Translations under genes and position numbers: made by a program | Part shown: one piece after another, positions 1 to 8,830 of the stretch | How the letters are laid out: each line of letters begins with the position of its first letter | Position numbering within the stretch: the first letter of the stretch is position 1 | Notes under the pieces: model-generated | The model's database searches: none | Told to the model about the DNA's origin: nothing | The model's input: only the letters and a program-made list of their open reading frames with translations | Assembly (NCBI RefSeq): GCF_003020585.1 | Contig: NZ_PXUE01000001.1 | Location: 372,001-436,000 of the forward strand | Length of the DNA: 64,000 bases | Direction: 5' to 3' | From: Chryseobacterium aurantiacum | Lineage (GTDB): Bacteria > Bacteroidota > Bacteroidia > Flavobacteriales > Weeksellaceae

Positions 1-85
1 ATAAATATCAATATTTTTTCATAGAAGTTATCAACAAAATAAAACCTCAAAATCATTATATTTACGGCTCATTAAAGTTTATATT

Positions 86-1414
86 ATGAATCATAAACCA
101 ATCGAAGGTTTTTCCAAGCTTCCAAAGCAAGGGAAAATCGACTGGCTCGTAAACGAATACCTTGAAGGAAATCAGGAATATCAAAATATATTAAAGCAAT
201 ATTGGAATGAAGATGCAGACCTTCAGAAACTTCACGATGAGTTTTCTGAAAATACGATTTCCAATTTTTATATGCCTTATGGTATTGCTCCGAACTTTTT
301 AATTGACGGAAAGCTGGTAGCACTTCCAATGGCTGTTGAAGAAAGTTCTGTAGTGGCTGCAGCCTCTAAGGCCGCAAAATTCTGGATTGATAAGGGAGGT
401 TTTAAAACAACTATTATCAATACTGAAAAATTAGGACATACCCATTTTATTTTCAATGTAGAATCTCACAAGCTGCTACATTTCTTTAATTTCAGTTTAA
501 AGAAAAAGCTTTTGGAGACAACAGACGATATCACTGCCAATATGAGAAAACGTGGCGGCGGAATCCTGAATATAAGCCTGGTTGATAAAACGGCGGAAAT
601 GGCCAATTACTACCAGTTGAAAGCCAGCTTTGATACGGTAGACTCAATGGGAGCCAACTTTATCAATTCTTGTCTTGAACAGTTTGGAAAAACGCTAAGA
701 CAGGAAGTGGCTACCAGCGAAGACTTTACTCAGGAGGAGAAAAATTCATTGCAGATTGTAATGAACATTCTTTCCAACTTTACCCCTGATTGTATTGTAA
801 GAGCTGAGGTATCTTGTAAAATGGAGGATTTAAAGGATGACAGCGGAATTTCCCCTGAAGAATTTGCTTCTAAATTTAAGCAAGCCGTTACCATAGCAGA
901 AATTGAACCTTACCGTGCAACCACACACAATAAAGGGGTGATGAATGGGGTAGATGCTGTAGTCATTGCAACCGGAAATGACTTTAGAGCAACAGAAGCG
1001 TGTGCCCATGCTTATGCTGCAAGAGACGGACAATACAGATCGTTAACTCATTGTACAACAGATAACGGAGTTTTCAGATTCTGGATTGATCTTCCCATTT
1101 CTGTAGGAGTAGTAGGCGGGTTAACCAATCTTCACCCATTGGTAAAATTCTCTTTGGCTTTACTTGGAAAACCATCTGCTCAGGAATTAATGAGTATTCT
1201 GGCTGTTTCTGGATTAGCCCAAAACTTCGGAGCATTGCGTTCATTGGTAACAACTGGTATTCAGAAGGGGCACATGAAGATGCACTTATTGAATATCTTA
1301 AACCAATTGGGTGCTACAGAAGAGGAAAAGCAACATTTTGTGACCTACTTTAAAGATAAAACAGTGAGCCACCACGAGGTGATCAATGAGTTTAACAGAG
1401 TGAGAGGAAACTAA
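86..1414 (+). CDS. mvaA: hydroxymethylglutaryl-CoA reductase, class II type
   Basis: This 442-aa protein converts HMG-CoA to mevalonate, or runs the reverse reaction, using NAD(P)H in the cytosol. The family's landmarks are all visible: the EN...PYGIAPN substrate segment near residues 55-70, the EESSVV segment with catalytic Glu85, DSMGAN at 186-191, HNKGVMNGVD with Lys283 and Asp290, and GHMKMH at 395-400 carrying the general-acid histidine. The length fits class II enzymes such as MvaA, with no membrane anchor. Flavobacteria make isoprenoids by the mevalonate pathway, so a biosynthetic role is likely although the class was first described as degradative. The stop codon overlaps the next small ORF (TAATG), suggesting translational coupling. 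Confidence 0.93.
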   Translation: MNHKPIEGFSKLPKQGKIDWLVNEYLEGNQEYQNILKQYWNEDADLQKLHDEFSENTISNFYMPYGIAPNFLIDGKLVALPMAVEESSVVAAASKAAKFWIDKGGFKTTIINTEKLGHTHFIFNVESHKLLHFFNFSLKKKLLETTDDITANMRKRGGGILNISLVDKTAEMANYYQLKASFDTVDSMGANFINSCLEQFGKTLRQEVATSEDFTQEEKNSLQIVMNILSNFTPDCIVRAEVSCKMEDLKDDSGISPEEFASKFKQAVTIAEIEPYRATTHNKGVMNGVDAVVIATGNDFRATEACAHAYAARDGQYRSLTHCTTDNGVFRFWIDLPISVGVVGGLTNLHPLVKFSLALLGKPSAQELMSILAVSGLAQNFGALRSLVTTGIQKGHMKMHLLNILNQLGATEEEKQHFVTYFKDKTVSHHEVINEFNRVRGN

Positions 1415-1581
1415 TGCTACAGATTATCCTACCTCTTATATTTCTTGCTTTTGGATTCTTTTTAAAAAAGACGACACTAGAGGGATTTAAAAGTTCCAAG
1501 AGATTTGCCAATATGTTTATCATACTGGGGATTTCTACATTGGTTGCCAAGTTTATTTTAATATACTTAAAATCAAAATAG
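1414..1581 (+). CDS. small two-helix membrane protein (55 aa)
   Basis: A 55-codon ORF lies exactly between the reductase and the next secreted protein. Its ATG overlaps the upstream TAA (TAATG) and its TAG overlaps the downstream GTG (TAGTG). This perfect stop-start chaining is the main support for it being a real gene. The product has two hydrophobic stretches, residues 2-17 (beginning MLQIILPLIF) and about 34-52 (beginning MFIILGIST), separated by a short basic segment with KK and KR. It is probably an inner-membrane hairpin. I do not recognise a family and no function can be given. Confidence 0.6.
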   Translation: MLQIILPLIFLAFGFFLKKTTLEGFKSSKRFANMFIILGISTLVAKFILIYLKSK

Positions 1582-2669
1582 TGAAAAATAGTATTTTATT
1601 TTTTCTGTTGATTTCCGGCTTAAGTTTTTCACAGCAGAAGAATGTAAAGATTAGCAACTTGCCGCCCAAAACAGAGGATTCTACTTTCCCGGTAATCTCT
1701 TATGCTGAGAATCCGGTAGTGGAACATAAAATTAATACTTTTTTGCAGGTCGATGAACTGGAATATATTCCGAATTCAGGAGGCAACCCTTTTAAGTTGG
1801 TTTCTACAGGAACAACTTCTTACTCCAACTACGTTTATTTCTATAGCTGGAAAAAACTGGAAACACCCAAAAATATTCTAAGTATTGGTTTGGATGGAGA
1901 AGCTTCCGGAGCGTATCCTGAAGGTTTTTCAGACTGGAAAAATTTTGATCTGAGAACAGGGAATTTTATCAATGCTCAGGATTTGTTTCAGCCTAGTTCA
2001 GTGAAAATTGTTGAAAAGATCCTTCAGCAAAAAGTAAAAAAAAGGGTAGATGACTATCTTAAAGAATTAAAATCTCAGAAAAACAGGACAGAGGAAACAG
2101 AAGAGCAGATCGGGATGTATGAAGGATGTTTCACAGAGCAATCTCTGGACGATATCAGATACTATTTTGGAAAAGATAAAATAACATTTGTGGCAGGAAG
2201 ATGTTCCAACCACGCAATGAGAGCCTTGGATGATCTGGATAGCCATGAGATTGAAATACCCTATAAGGACCTGAATAAATATTGGAGTTCCTATGCTCAA
2301 AATTTAATTTCAGGTTCTGACAAAACAGATAAAACAAGTTTCCGAAATAAGCTGTACAAAGGAAAAATTGATGGGAAGTATCCCGTTACCGTTCTCATCA
2401 AGCGTTTTTATCCTGACAGTGATAATTCCGGAATGAGTTCCTTTAATGCTGAATATTGGTATGATAAAAATAAAAAGCTGATTAAGTGGGACGGACAATT
2501 GAAAGGAAATCATATTTCTATCACTGAAAACGACCGTTATGATGATGCCTCAAGCCAGTGGATTCCAAGAGCATTCGTTGAAGCTGAAATGAATGGAAAC
2601 AAAATTATCGGAACCTGGCAGGATTATAAAACAAAAAAATATTTAACCCTAGAATTAGAAGAGTTATAA
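1581..2669 (+). CDS. secreted protein of unknown function, possibly with a DUF3298-like domain
   Basis: The 362-aa product begins with a signal peptide (MKNSILFFLLISGLSFSQQ) and is exported. A segment near residues 100-140 contains SDWKNFDLRTGNFINAQDLF, whose layout resembles DUF3298/RsiV-type extracytoplasmic domains; this is a tentative resemblance. The C-terminal ~100 residues (around YPVTVLIKRFYPD and KKLIKWDGQLKGN) look like a beta-rich repeat that might bind a small ligand. The start is GTG, chosen because it overlaps the upstream TAG and gives a complete signal peptide. It is followed after 1 nt by the DUF423 gene, so the four genes from 86 to 3057 probably form one transcript. Confidence 0.75.
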   Translation: MKNSILFFLLISGLSFSQQKNVKISNLPPKTEDSTFPVISYAENPVVEHKINTFLQVDELEYIPNSGGNPFKLVSTGTTSYSNYVYFYSWKKLETPKNILSIGLDGEASGAYPEGFSDWKNFDLRTGNFINAQDLFQPSSVKIVEKILQQKVKKRVDDYLKELKSQKNRTEETEEQIGMYEGCFTEQSLDDIRYYFGKDKITFVAGRCSNHAMRALDDLDSHEIEIPYKDLNKYWSSYAQNLISGSDKTDKTSFRNKLYKGKIDGKYPVTVLIKRFYPDSDNSGMSSFNAEYWYDKNKKLIKWDGQLKGNHISITENDRYDDASSQWIPRAFVEAEMNGNKIIGTWQDYKTKKYLTLELEEL

Positions 2670-2670
2670 A

Positions 2671-3057
2671 ATGAAAACAATTACCCTTATTTTTGGAGCT
2701 GTTTACGGAATGCTTTCTGTAATCCTTGGCGCATTCGGAGCGCATGCATTAAAGAAAATATTATCCGTAGAAAGACTGGAAAGTTTTGAAACCGGAGTAA
2801 GATACCAGATGTACGCAGCATTCTTTCTGCTCATCATTGGATATATTTTAAAATTTGAAACATCCACAGAAAAATGGACTTCAATTTTAATGATTGCAGG
2901 AACATTATTATTCTCAGTAAGCATCTATTTTCTTAGTTTACAGGATTATTTGGGAGCAAATCTTAAATTTTTCGGCCCTATTACTCCACTTGGAGGATTA
3001 TTGATGATCCTGAGCTGGGGAATGTTGATTCTTTATTTTGCTAAAAATAGAATTTAA
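2671..3057 (+). CDS. DUF423 family inner-membrane protein
   Basis: A 128-aa integral membrane protein with four predicted helices. The opening is characteristic of DUF423 (YgdD-like): a glycine-rich first helix, then GAFGAHALKK and a segment ending in ETGVRYQMYAAFF. The last helix contains ITPLGGLLMILSWGML, also typical. Family function is unknown; members are widespread and often adjacent to unrelated genes. The gene begins 1 nt after the stop of the upstream secreted protein, indicating co-transcription. Confidence 0.9.
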   Translation: MKTITLIFGAVYGMLSVILGAFGAHALKKILSVERLESFETGVRYQMYAAFFLLIIGYILKFETSTEKWTSILMIAGTLLFSVSIYFLSLQDYLGANLKFFGPITPLGGLLMILSWGMLILYFAKNRI

Positions 3058-3124
3058 TAGCGCAATTCAGGCAAAAAAAGGATTTACAATATATTATGTA
3101 GATTGCTTACAGAAAAATAAAACC

Positions 3125-3808
3125 ATGAATCATTGTTTTTTATTACTTGTTATTGCTCTCACGATTTCTTGTATAAGTGTTCAAAAAATAAATGCACAAG
3201 GCAATAAATTGCTAAACAGAAATATTTTAGTAGAAATAAAAGATATACAAAAGTGTTTTTCGGATAGCATTAAACGGTATGATTACAAAAAAGATGAGGC
3301 TTTATATGCTCAAAAGTATAAACTTTTTTATGGTGAAAAATTAAAAAATCTGAAAGATTTATATCAAAGCATCTATGACAAAGAGGCAATAATTGGAAAA
3401 ATAGATCCCAACCTATCATTTAAAGCAACCAACGGATTACAGATCGAAAGCAACGTACCCCAAGCAAAGGGTATCCCTCTGGAATCAGAGAAAAAGAAAT
3501 CTGTTGATATTGCTGAGGTTGAAAATTATCAACAACTTGCCGAGTTGAAAAAACAGCTGACAGTGAATTTTCCTGTTTATTTAATGGAAGATTTTCCCGG
3601 CGGAATCTATCGTTGTAAGTTGAATTTTACAATTGATGTTGATGGGAAGTTCAAAAAAGTAAAGTATAGTGAGTCATCTGATACAGAATTTAGTATCATC
3701 AGCGGATTGTTCCTATATGCCATTGGCGGTTTGGAAAAACCTTTGATTTATAAAGGCAAACCAATTATACAAACCTTTGCACAACCTATTGTATTAACAT
3801 TCGAATAA
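3125..3808 (+). CDS. secreted protein with a TonB-C-like C-terminus
   Basis: The ATG at 3125 gives a 227-aa protein with a convincing signal peptide (MNHCFLLLVIALTISCISVQ...NAQ). An open frame extends upstream to 3038, but that region overlaps the DUF423 gene and lacks export features, so the later start is preferred. The Cys at residue 14 could also be read as a lipobox, but the fit is poor. Residues ~165-227 (YRCKLNFTIDVDGKFKKV ... FAQPIVLTFE) resemble the alpha/beta fold of Bacteroidota TonB C-terminal domains, without the rest of a TonB. The function is unknown. Confidence 0.7.
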   Translation: MNHCFLLLVIALTISCISVQKINAQGNKLLNRNILVEIKDIQKCFSDSIKRYDYKKDEALYAQKYKLFYGEKLKNLKDLYQSIYDKEAIIGKIDPNLSFKATNGLQIESNVPQAKGIPLESEKKKSVDIAEVENYQQLAELKKQLTVNFPVYLMEDFPGGIYRCKLNFTIDVDGKFKKVKYSESSDTEFSIISGLFLYAIGGLEKPLIYKGKPIIQTFAQPIVLTFE

Positions 3809-3888
3809 ATAAAGAGTATACTGTAAAAGCTCTTATTATCAGTAAAGACAAATGATGAGGTACTTTTACTATTTTAAAATAAATTAAA

Positions 3889-5166
3889 ATGAAAATCAAT
3901 AGAAGGAGACGCTTAATCAGAACATTTAATCTCTTAGATCAACCGATGAGGTTTAATCCTTTTGTATTCAGCCGTACTTTTTTCATGTGGGCTGTTACAG
4001 GTCTGGTGGGCGGTATTATTGCCGGAGGATATTGGATCGTACTTGAACATTTTACTGAATTTTTAGGACATTTTCAAGGATGGCAGGTGATTCCTACCAT
4101 GGCAATTTGTGGTTTACTGGCTGGCCTGGTTATCCATTTTATTGGTGATCCGGGAGAAATCCATCTGATTGTGAATAACATCAGATTCAATAAAGGAAAG
4201 CTGGAACCGAAAAATAACCCGTCCATGATTCTTTCCTCCCTTTTTTGCGTAGCATCTGGGGGAAGTTTAGGTCCCGAAGCCCCTTTGGTACAGGTTACCG
4301 GTTCTACAGGAACCTGGCTTGGGAAAATTTTCAGATTAAAAGGCGAAGAATTACGTTCTTTAAGTATCGCCGGGATGGCTTCAGGTTTTACCGCGTTATT
4401 TGGTGCACCCCTGGGAGGAAGTCTTTTTTCTCTGGAAATTTTGCATCATAAACACGCTGTTGAATATTATAAAGCAATTATTCCTGCGTTGGTAGCCAGT
4501 TGTTTTAGCTACTTAATGTTTGCCCTGATTATCCATTTGGGAATTGGTGCAACATGGGATCTGAAAGCTTACCACTATACAGGAGTCTATGATTTTGCTT
4601 ATGCTACAGCCTTTGGAATAGTAGGAACTATCTTTGGATGGATCTTCATCTTTGTTGTAAAATTTTTCAAGAAAGTTTTTGAATACAAAAATTTTCCTAT
4701 TTATATTAAAACATTAGCAGGCGGAATCATTTTAGGAGTTATTGCTTATAATTTCCCGATTACAAGATACTTTGGACATAACGAAATCAATCAGCTGATA
4801 GGCGGGAATTTTGGTTTGAACTTTTTAATCCTTGTTCTTATCTTTAAAATAATTGCGATTGCTGTTACAGTAACTTCTGGCTGGAGAGGAGGATTTATTA
4901 TTCCTCTGTTCTTTGTAGGGACAACATTGGGGTTAATTATCCATAATTTATTCCCAAGTGTAGATACAACCTTGGCTATTGTTAGTTGTATGGCGGCGAT
5001 TAATGCATGTGTAACAAGAACACCCATGAGTACAACAATTATTTTGGGAACACTTACTGGATTTACTTATTTTGTACCGATATTGTTTGCCAGCCTTACT
5101 GGATATTTCCTTGCTCCGAAGATTCCTTTCATTGGATCGCAGTCGGAAAAACTATCGGAAGAATAA
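3889..5166 (+). CDS. CLC-family chloride channel or chloride/proton antiporter
   Basis: A 425-aa polytopic membrane protein with roughly ten hydrophobic segments. The selectivity motifs of CLC proteins are present: SGGSLGPEAPLVQ (equivalent to GREGP, with the gating glutamate retained in GPEAP) and GWRGGFIIPLFF (GxFxP). The gating glutamate fits an exchanger-type CLC, but channel and exchanger cannot be told apart from sequence reading alone. There is no C-terminal CBS domain, as is usual for short bacterial members. It appears to be a single gene, with 80 nt upstream and 325 nt downstream. Confidence 0.92.
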   Translation: MKINRRRRLIRTFNLLDQPMRFNPFVFSRTFFMWAVTGLVGGIIAGGYWIVLEHFTEFLGHFQGWQVIPTMAICGLLAGLVIHFIGDPGEIHLIVNNIRFNKGKLEPKNNPSMILSSLFCVASGGSLGPEAPLVQVTGSTGTWLGKIFRLKGEELRSLSIAGMASGFTALFGAPLGGSLFSLEILHHKHAVEYYKAIIPALVASCFSYLMFALIIHLGIGATWDLKAYHYTGVYDFAYATAFGIVGTIFGWIFIFVVKFFKKVFEYKNFPIYIKTLAGGIILGVIAYNFPITRYFGHNEINQLIGGNFGLNFLILVLIFKIIAIAVTVTSGWRGGFIIPLFFVGTTLGLIIHNLFPSVDTTLAIVSCMAAINACVTRTPMSTTIILGTLTGFTYFVPILFASLTGYFLAPKIPFIGSQSEKLSEE

Positions 5167-5423
5167 TATAATTTCCTTTACAATAACGATAAAGCTTTTC
5201 TTAATTGAAGAGCTTTTTTCATTAAAGAAGGAGAATACATTTACAGATTTATGGGAAACTTTTTTTTCATAAATGTCATAATGATCATTGATTTATCTAA
5301 TAAGAAATCGAGAATGGTCAGCTAAAAATTTATTGAGTAATTGCATCTGGTCTTTTCTTGCTTTTTATGGAAGAAATATGATTTTTATCTCCCACTAATG
5401 CAATGCTTTCTTTAAAATAAAAA
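5167..5423. other. intergenic stretch before the sucC promoter
   Basis: No gene, tRNA or clear hairpin terminator is recognisable here. The stretch is AT-rich and lies between the end of the CLC gene and the sucC promoter. Confidence 0.5.
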
Positions 5424-5453
5424 TTGATATTTCATCTGTTTTTAGTAAATTTG
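5424..5453 (+). promoter_or_regulatory. sucC promoter (Bacteroidota type)
   Basis: A TTG at 5424-5426 and TAAATTTG at 5446-5453 are separated by 19 nt. This matches the Bacteroidota -33/-7 consensus (TTTG, 19-21 nt, TAnnTTTG). Transcription would start about 5460, leaving a short untranslated leader before the sucC ATG at 5492. Confidence 0.7.
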
Positions 5454-5491
5454 TCAACCTTTAAATATTAAAATAAAATAATAAAAATAAT

Positions 5492-6682
5492 ATGAATCTT
5501 CACGAGTATCAATCAAAAGAGATTTTATCAAAGTATGGAGTAGCTATCCAACGTGGTTTCGTAGCAAACAACGTAGAAGAAGCTGTAGCAGCTGCTGAAA
5601 AATTGACTGCTGAAACTGGAGCTCAGGCTTGGGTTGTAAAAGCACAGATTCACGCAGGTGGTCGTGGTAAAGGTGGGGGTGTTAAGTTTTCTCCAAACAT
5701 GGATAAACTTAAAGAAAACGCTCAGAATATCATCGGAATGCAGTTGGTAACTCCACAAACTTCTGCTGAAGGTAAAAAAGTACACTCTGTTTTGGTTGCA
5801 GAAGATGTTTATTATCCTGGAGAATCAGAAACTAAAGAATTTTATGTTTCTATTCTTTTAGATAGAGCTGAAGGGAAAAATACAATCGTATATTCTACTG
5901 AAGGAGGAATGGATATTGAGCACGTTGCTGAAGTAACTCCTCATTTGATCCACAATGAACTTATTGATCCTGCTTTAGGTCTTCAAGGTTTCCAGGCTAG
6001 AAAAATTGCTTTCAACCTAGGTCTTGAAGGAAATGCATTCAAAGAATTTGTGAAATTTATTTCATCTCTTTACAATGCTTACACAGGAATTGATGCATCT
6101 CTTTTCGAGATCAACCCTGTATTAAAAACTTCTGATAACAAAATTATCGCTGTTGATGCTAAAGTAACTTTAGATGGTAACTCATTATTCCGTCACAAAG
6201 ATCTTGCAGAATTAAGAGATACAAGAGAAGAAGATCCTATCGATGTTGAAGCTGGTGAAGCTGGTCTTAACTTCGTAAAACTAGATGGTAACGTTGCTTG
6301 TATGGTAAACGGTGCTGGTCTTGCAATGGCAACTATGGATATCATCAAATTATCAGGTGGTAACCCTGCTAACTTCCTTGACGTAGGTGGTACTGCTGAT
6401 GCTCAGAGAGTACAAACTGCTTTCGGAATCATCTTAAGAGATCCAAACGTAAAAGCTATTTTGATTAACATCTTCGGTGGTATCGTAAGATGTGACAGAG
6501 TTGCTCAAGGAGTTGTAGATGCTTACAAAGCTATGGGGAGCCTTCCAGTTCCATTGATCGTAAGATTACAAGGAACTAACGCTGTAGAAGCTAAAAAATT
6601 AATTGACGAGTCTGGTCTTCCAGTTCACTCTGCAATTACTTTAGAAGAAGCTGCAAACAAAGTAAAAGAAGTTTTAGCGTAA
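5492..6682 (+). CDS. sucC: succinyl-CoA synthetase (ADP-forming) beta subunit
   Basis: This 396-aa subunit of the TCA-cycle enzyme couples succinyl-CoA cleavage to ATP or GTP formation. The N-terminal ATP-grasp domain begins MNLHEYQSKEIL and contains KAQIHAGGRGKGGGVK near residue 50. The C-terminal ligase domain contains LDVGGTAD and NIFGGIVRCDRVAQG, typical of SucC. The length equals that of other bacterial SucC proteins. sucD is not adjacent: a terminator follows immediately, so the alpha subunit must be elsewhere. Codon use is noticeably biased (GGT, AAC, CTT), as expected for a highly expressed gene. Confidence 0.97.
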   Translation: MNLHEYQSKEILSKYGVAIQRGFVANNVEEAVAAAEKLTAETGAQAWVVKAQIHAGGRGKGGGVKFSPNMDKLKENAQNIIGMQLVTPQTSAEGKKVHSVLVAEDVYYPGESETKEFYVSILLDRAEGKNTIVYSTEGGMDIEHVAEVTPHLIHNELIDPALGLQGFQARKIAFNLGLEGNAFKEFVKFISSLYNAYTGIDASLFEINPVLKTSDNKIIAVDAKVTLDGNSLFRHKDLAELRDTREEDPIDVEAGEAGLNFVKLDGNVACMVNGAGLAMATMDIIKLSGGNPANFLDVGGTADAQRVQTAFGIILRDPNVKAILINIFGGIVRCDRVAQGVVDAYKAMGSLPVPLIVRLQGTNAVEAKKLIDESGLPVHSAITLEEAANKVKEVLA

Positions 6683-6704
6683 TCTAAAATTTTTAAATAA
6701 AATA

Positions 6705-6737
6705 AAAAACCGTTTCATTTTTTGGAACGGTTTTTTT
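6705..6737 (+). terminator. rho-independent terminator of sucC
   Basis: The stem AAACCGTTTC / GGAACGGTTT (one G-U pair) with an ATTTTTT loop is followed by a T-run, 20 nt after the sucC stop. Confidence 0.85.
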
Positions 6738-6813
6738 AATTCTAAAGCTAAAGGTATAAAGTTTTTCATGCCAATTTTTTGTTTGTAAATTGTGCGTTTT
6801 CGGCAACAAAGCC

Positions 6814-7104
6814 ATATATCTTAGATTAAATTCTCACGCAGATCCTACAGATCACGCAGATTTTTATTTCTATCTGCTTCATCAGCAAAATCAGCGTGAG
6901 GATAAAGAAAATATATCTTAGATTAAATTCTCACGCAGATCCTACAGATTACGCAAATTTTTATTTCTATCTGCTTTATCAGCAAAATCAGCGGGAGAAT
7001 AAAGAAAATATATCTTAGATTAAATTCTCACGCAGATCCTACAGATCACGCAGATTTTTATTCATATTTACTTCATCAGCAAAATCAGCGTGAGATAAAA
7101 ATAA
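6814..7104. repeat. three tandem copies of a 97-bp palindromic dispersed repeat
   Basis: Three copies occupy 6814-6910, 6911-7007 and 7008-7104, each exactly 97 bp. They differ at only a few positions in copies 1 and 2 and somewhat more in copy 3. Each unit contains TCTCACGCAGATCC near the left and AAATCAGCGTGAGA near the right, so the ~76-bp core is an imperfect palindrome able to form a long hairpin. A fourth copy appears to begin at 7105 (ATATACCTTA) but is cut off by the end of the mscS gene at 7112. A degenerate relative lies at 62541-62665. Confidence 0.9.
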
Positions 7105-7111
7105 ATATACC

Positions 7112-7999
7112 TTACTTATCTTGGCTATTTTCCGGTAGATTAGCCTCACTGCTAGTAATACTAATACTCGTTGGCGTTACCAACTGAATATGATCGGTAT
7201 CAAAACGTTCTTTAATGCCCAAATAAGCCTTACTTTTTATCTGTGCCAGGTTAGCCCCTACTTTTATCCAGAACTTTACCTGAAGATTAAATGATCCTTG
7301 CTTCAGATCCGTAAAAATTACTTCTGCAGTATCCAACTTATCCACATTGTCCAGATTTTGAACCACCTCCATAATGCTCTTTTGTGCCTTACTGATGTCT
7401 TCATCTGCAGGTATTTCAAAATTTAAGATAATTCTGCGTTGTGGTGATGCCGTAATATTATAAAATGGGGCATTGAAGACTACCTGATTAGGAATGTAAG
7501 CCTTCTTACCATCATCCGTCAATATTTTTGTAGTCAGAAAACCAATTTCCTGCACGGTTCCAGAGTGAGCACCAATAGTAATGTAATCTCCAACCTTAAA
7601 GGCTTTATCAATTCCAATCAGCATTCCTGAAAAGATGCTGGATACAAGATCTTTTAATGCGACCCCGGCTATAACCCCGGCCACTCCCAAGCTTCCGATA
7701 AACTTCCAGAGAAAACCACTGAATCCCATAATCTCAAGAGAAATAAAGGTCCCAAACAGCATAATCAGGAACCTGAATATACTGATTAAAGTTACTAAAG
7801 AGCTTTCCTTTTGGCTTTTAGGAAAGAATCGATGGAATAACTTTACTGAGATTTGGCTTAAGTATTTACTGGTAATGAGAAAAAAAGTAAATACCAAAAT
7901 TCCTACAATCAATTTAGGGGTGAGCTCTGCTAAAGTCACATACCAGCTTTCCAATACCTTATAAACAACGTCAATGTAGCTGAGTCCGGTTTTCTCCAT
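7112..7999 (-). CDS. MscS-family mechanosensitive ion channel
   Basis: A 295-aa small-conductance mechanosensitive channel homologue that would release osmolytes on hypo-osmotic shock. Three hydrophobic segments occupy the N-terminal ~125 residues. The pore helix is recognisable by its glycine/alanine pattern GVAGVIAGVALKDLVSS, followed by GMLIGIDKAFKVGDYI and the cytosolic beta domain (GTVQEIGFLTTKI...IPNQVVF). The length fits the core MscS family with no extra domains. The start ATG at 7999 is well placed. The stop lies only 8 nt past the third repeat unit. Confidence 0.92.
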   Translation of the reverse strand: MEKTGLSYIDVVYKVLESWYVTLAELTPKLIVGILVFTFFLITSKYLSQISVKLFHRFFPKSQKESSLVTLISIFRFLIMLFGTFISLEIMGFSGFLWKFIGSLGVAGVIAGVALKDLVSSIFSGMLIGIDKAFKVGDYITIGAHSGTVQEIGFLTTKILTDDGKKAYIPNQVVFNAPFYNITASPQRRIILNFEIPADEDISKAQKSIMEVVQNLDNVDKLDTAEVIFTDLKQGSFNLQVKFWIKVGANLAQIKSKAYLGIKERFDTDHIQLVTPTSISITSSEANLPENSQDK

Positions 8000-8042
8000 G
8001 AATAAAATTTTACATTAAAGATATAAATTTTCTGTAAAAATT

Positions 8043-8072
8043 TTGCTAGTTCCAAAAAGTCTACTAAATTTG
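8043..8072 (+). promoter_or_regulatory. peroxiredoxin promoter
   Basis: TTG at 8043-8045 and TAAATTTG at 8065-8072 are 19 nt apart, matching the Bacteroidota consensus. The start codon is 23 nt further downstream. Confidence 0.7.
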
Positions 8073-8095
8073 TAGACTAAAAAACACGAAATATT

Positions 8096-8731
8096 ATGTC
8101 AATCAAACTAGGAGATACAGCACCCAACTTTAAGGCAGAATCATCTTTAGGTGATATTCATTTTTATGATTATCTGGGAGATTCCTGGGGAATTTTATTT
8201 TCACACCCGGCAGATTATACTCCGGTTTGCACTACAGAGCTTGGTTATACCTCAAAATTGCAATCAGAATTTGCTCAGAGAGGAACTAAGGTTATTGCTC
8301 TTAGTGTAGATGGAGTAGAGGATCATCAAAATTGGGTGAAAGATATTAATGAAACCCAAAATACGGATGTACAGTTTCCTATTATTGCTGATAAAGACAA
8401 AAGGATCTCCGAATTGTATGACTTCATTCATCCCAATGCTTCAGCTACAGCTACTGTTCGGTCTTTGTTGATTATTGATCCTGCAAAAAAAGTAAGGTTG
8501 ATTATTACTTATCCTGCTTCTACCGGAAGAAATTTTAATGAAATTTTGAGAGTTCTGGATTCTCTGCAATTGGTGGATGCTCATCAGGTCGCCACTCCTG
8601 TGAACTGGAAAAATGGTGATGATGTAATTATTCCTCCTGCGATTTCTACAGAGGATGCCAGAAAAAAATTTCCCAAGGGTGTTACTGAGATAAAGCCGTA
8701 TTTACGATATACTCCTCAGCCCAATATATGA
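8096..8731 (+). CDS. 1-Cys peroxiredoxin (Prx6 type)
   Basis: A 211-aa thiol peroxidase that reduces hydrogen peroxide and organic hydroperoxides in the cytosol. The active-site segment HPADYTPVCTTELG places the peroxidatic cysteine at residue 45. I see no other cysteine in the protein, consistent with the 1-Cys Prx6 subfamily, which needs an external thiol. The long C-terminal extension after residue ~160 (TPVNWKNGDDVIIPP ... YLRYTPQP) is typical of Prx6. It is transcribed alone, with its own promoter and a strong terminator. Confidence 0.93.
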   Translation: MSIKLGDTAPNFKAESSLGDIHFYDYLGDSWGILFSHPADYTPVCTTELGYTSKLQSEFAQRGTKVIALSVDGVEDHQNWVKDINETQNTDVQFPIIADKDKRISELYDFIHPNASATATVRSLLIIDPAKKVRLIITYPASTGRNFNEILRVLDSLQLVDAHQVATPVNWKNGDDVIIPPAISTEDARKKFPKGVTEIKPYLRYTPQPNI

Positions 8732-8770
8732 TTTATTTGATTTTTTATAGTTTAGTTTTAATTTGTACGA

Positions 8771-8816
8771 AAAGCGCCCCAGAAATAAAATTTCCGGGGC
8801 GCTTTCAATTTTTTAT
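8771..8816. terminator. bidirectional terminator between convergent genes
   Basis: The stem AAAGCGCCCC / GGGGCGCTTT is extended by an AGAAA/TTTCC inner region. T-rich stretches lie on the + side, and the element can serve both the peroxiredoxin and the convergent barrel gene. Confidence 0.85.
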
Positions 8817-8830
8817 AAGTATTTCAGTGA

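Noticed and set aside
5167..5423. Riboswitch or other RNA upstream of sucC
   Set aside because: No characteristic structure was found and the region is very AT-rich.
6814..7104. Possible CRISPR array
   Set aside because: The units are 97 bp and contiguous with no unique spacers, and no cas genes are present.
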